DNA from: Gammaproteobacteria bacterium
GTDB taxonomy: Bacteria > Pseudomonadota > Gammaproteobacteria > Arenicellales > Poriferihabitantaceae
NCBI GenBank assembly: GCA_009839585.1
Contig: VXPI01000381.1
Coordinates: 1 to 7,444 of the forward strand
Reading direction: 5' to 3'
Length of the DNA: 7,444 bases
The position numbers and the translations under genes are program-made. Below the pieces are notes generated by a model, which was given only the letters and a program-made list of their open reading frames with translations, did not search any database and had not been told where the DNA came from. Numbering within the stretch: position 1 is the first letter of the stretch; every line of letters starts with the position of its first letter. Shown here piece after piece: positions 6,204-7,444 of this stretch.

Positions 6204-6869
6204 ATGATGATGAAGCTTGTCATTGGCAATCAAAACTATTCCACCTGGTCGATGCGGCCCTGGCTATTTGCTGCCTATCATGGTCTTGAGATCGAGATTG
6301 AGAAGCTCTCTCTCAACAACCTGCCTGTCATCAAGAAACGCTTTGCACATGGCAAGGTGCCGGTTCTGATTGATGGTTCACTTGAGATTTGGGACAGCAT
6401 GGCGATTCTCCAATATCTTTCGGAGACATATCCGGATACCCGGGGTTGGCCACAAGAGGCACATGCGAGGGCAGTTGCACAATCGGTGTCAGCAGAAATG
6501 CACTCGAGTTTCCAGGCATTGAGGAGGGAACTGCCGATGAACTGCCGCAAGTATTTCCCGGACTATCAGCTCAGCAATACGGCAATTGAAGATGTAAAAC
6601 GCATCCAGCAGATCTGGAACTTGTGTCGTGAACAATATGGAGGGGGTGGTCCCTGGTTATTTGGTCGGTTTGGAATCGCCGATTCGATGTATGCACCGGT
6701 CGTAATGCGATTTCGAAGCATGGATATAAAACTTGATCGGGTGAGTCAGGAATATTGCTTTACTGTGTGTGAATGTGCAGCGGTCAAAAAGTGGCTTGCC
6801 GAGGCGTCTAGCGAGACTGAGATTGTGGACGAAGACGAGCTTGATCACCCATCAGTTGTATTGTCTTGA
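6204..6869 (+). CDS. Glutathione S-transferase-family protein
   Basis: This is a 221-residue cytosolic GST-fold protein. The thioredoxin-like N-terminal domain (about 4-77) has the active-site segment NYSTWSMRPW (11-20), where Ser13 or Ser16 is the likely glutathione-activating residue. It also has the cis-proline motif KVPVL (51-55) and the glutathione-binding Asp-Ser pair of IWDSMAILQYL (62-72). The helical C-terminal domain (about 85-200) includes GRFGIADSMYAPV (154-166), the usual N-capping motif with Asp160. Three consecutive ATGs (6204, 6207, 6210) are possible starts; a TTG at 6195 would overlap the upstream gene but starts before the conserved fold. The protein is of normal length. 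The tail after about 200 is acidic and probably flexible. It follows the amidohydrolase gene by 5 nt. Conjugating, reductase or isomerase activity cannot be told from sequence. Confidence 0.9.
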   Translation: MMMKLVIGNQNYSTWSMRPWLFAAYHGLEIEIEKLSLNNLPVIKKRFAHGKVPVLIDGSLEIWDSMAILQYLSETYPDTRGWPQEAHARAVAQSVSAEMHSSFQALRRELPMNCRKYFPDYQLSNTAIEDVKRIQQIWNLCREQYGGGGPWLFGRFGIADSMYAPVVMRFRSMDIKLDRVSQEYCFTVCECAAVKKWLAEASSETEIVDEDELDHPSVVLS

Positions 6870-6983
6870 TCAGGCATGGGGAAACGGTGAATATCCGCAC
6901 ATAACCAGACAGATCACATGGATGACTGTATTTTGCTTGCCCACAGTGTAAATTCGGAGCCTCAAACTGGGAATGGGTCCGAT

Positions 6984-7029
6984 AACCGCATATGTCGGTT
7001 GCAGAAGGAGATAAACCGCCCAATCGGTT
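6984..7029. repeat. Two tandem imperfect palindromes AACCG-N6/7-CGGTT upstream of aroC
   Basis: AACCG-CATATGT-CGGTT lies at 6984-7000 and AACCG-CCCAAT-CGGTT at 7014-7029. Their left arms start exactly 30 bp apart, about three turns of the helix. A third AACCG half-site follows at 7036-7040. A strong SD-like AAGGAGAT (7005-7012) lies between them but has no start codon at a useful distance. The arrangement could be paired operator sites or two small hairpins in the aroC leader. Confidence 0.5.
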
Positions 7030-7077
7030 CAGTCTAACCGTTACAATCAGGGATACTGGATTCAGGTAAAGAGAACC

Positions 7078-7444
7078 TTGTCAGGCAACACATTCGGCAA
7101 ACTATTCTCGGTTACGACCTTTGGCGAAAGCCATGGCCCGGCTTTGGGTGGGGTCGTCGATGGGTGTCCGCCCGGACTTGAATTGAGCGAGGACATGCTT
7201 CAGGTTGATCTGGACCGACGCAAGCCGGGCCAGTCCAGATTTACCACTCAGCGTCGCGAAAGCGACAAGGTGGAAATTCTGTCAGGGGTTTTTGAAGGCA
7301 GGACCACAGGAACCCCGATCGGATTGTTGATTCGTAATGAAGATGCCCGTTCGAGAGACTATGCAAAGATCAAGGATCGGTTTCGCCCAGGACATGCCGA
7401 TTACACCTATACCAGGAAATACGGATTCAGGGACTACCGAGGAG
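7078..7444 (+). CDS. aroC: Chorismate synthase, N-terminal part
   Basis: The first 122 residues are present; the gene continues past the window end. Chorismate synthase converts EPSP to chorismate with reduced FMN, the last shikimate-pathway step and the branch point to tryptophan, phenylalanine, tyrosine and folate. The TTG at 7078 is chosen as start because it opens with [20 protein letters not shown], which lines up with the known E. coli N-terminus ([20 protein letters not shown]), and no ATG is near. The family signature [18 protein letters not shown] (residues 16-33) is intact. [20 protein letters not shown] (44-63), [19 protein letters not shown] (67-85) and [20 protein letters not shown] (101-120) follow without break. 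AGG at 7064-7066 and AAGAGA at 7069-7074 are possible ribosome-binding purines. A gap of 208 bp separates it from the GST gene, so it may have its own promoter. Confidence 0.97.
   Translation, partial: MSGNTFGKLFSVTTFGESHGPALGGVVDGCPPGLELSEDMLQVDLDRRKPGQSRFTTQRRESDKVEILSGVFEGRTTGTPIGLLIRNEDARSRDYAKIKDRFRPGHADYTYTRKYGFRDYRG

Noticed and set aside
7005..7012. AAGGAGAT as ribosome-binding site of a short leader peptide before aroC
   Set aside because: No ATG, GTG or TTG follows at a workable distance.
1..7444. CRISPR arrays, tRNA or rRNA genes, insertion sequences
   Set aside because: No regularly spaced repeats, tRNA-like folds, rRNA segments or transposase sequences were seen on either strand.

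Overview
The window looks like chromosomal DNA from a gammaproteobacterium of moderate GC. The basis is an NlpD-type lipoprotein directly behind a VTT/YqaA-like membrane protein, and a chorismate synthase N-terminus very close to the enterobacterial AroC. I cannot name a genus. Most genes are ordinary housekeeping or broadly conserved genes. The exception is a two-gene cassette at about 2.2-4.1 kb that looks accessory.

Layout. 1-217 is the C-terminal end of a VTT/YqaA-like membrane protein. It overlaps by ATGA with nlpD (214-969), a LysM/M23 lipoprotein that activates cell-wall amidases. A gap of 26 bp, filled by a nearly perfect 14-bp tandem repeat, leads to trpD (996-2027), anthranilate phosphoribosyltransferase. 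An intergenic stretch with a good promoter-like sequence (2187-2215) leads to the cassette: a small basic protein (most likely 2309-2587) overlapping by 14 bp a 510-residue protein (2574-4106). The larger protein has an unrecognised tryptophan-rich N-terminal half and a C-terminal ImmA/IrrE (M78) zinc-protease domain. The next 397 bp (4107-4503) hold no gene I can support but contain several stem-loops. A DMT/EamA transporter (5397-4504) runs on the minus strand. It diverges from an N-formylglutamate amidohydrolase-family gene (5437-6198), which is closely followed by a glutathione S-transferase-family gene (6204-6869). After 208 bp containing two tandem imperfect palindromes, aroC starts with TTG at 7078 and runs off the window.

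How they fit together. The nlpD, trpD and aroC genes are core functions: cell division and envelope, tryptophan synthesis, and the last shikimate step. The amidohydrolase and GST genes probably share a transcript. The small-protein/M78-protease pair has its own promoter-like sequence, a translational overlap and a structured 3' region. It resembles a self-contained module. ImmA/IrrE peptidases usually act by cleaving a partner repressor, so a protease-target, toxin-antitoxin or defence role is a reasonable guess, but no function is shown by the sequence. It is the best candidate here for something undescribed.
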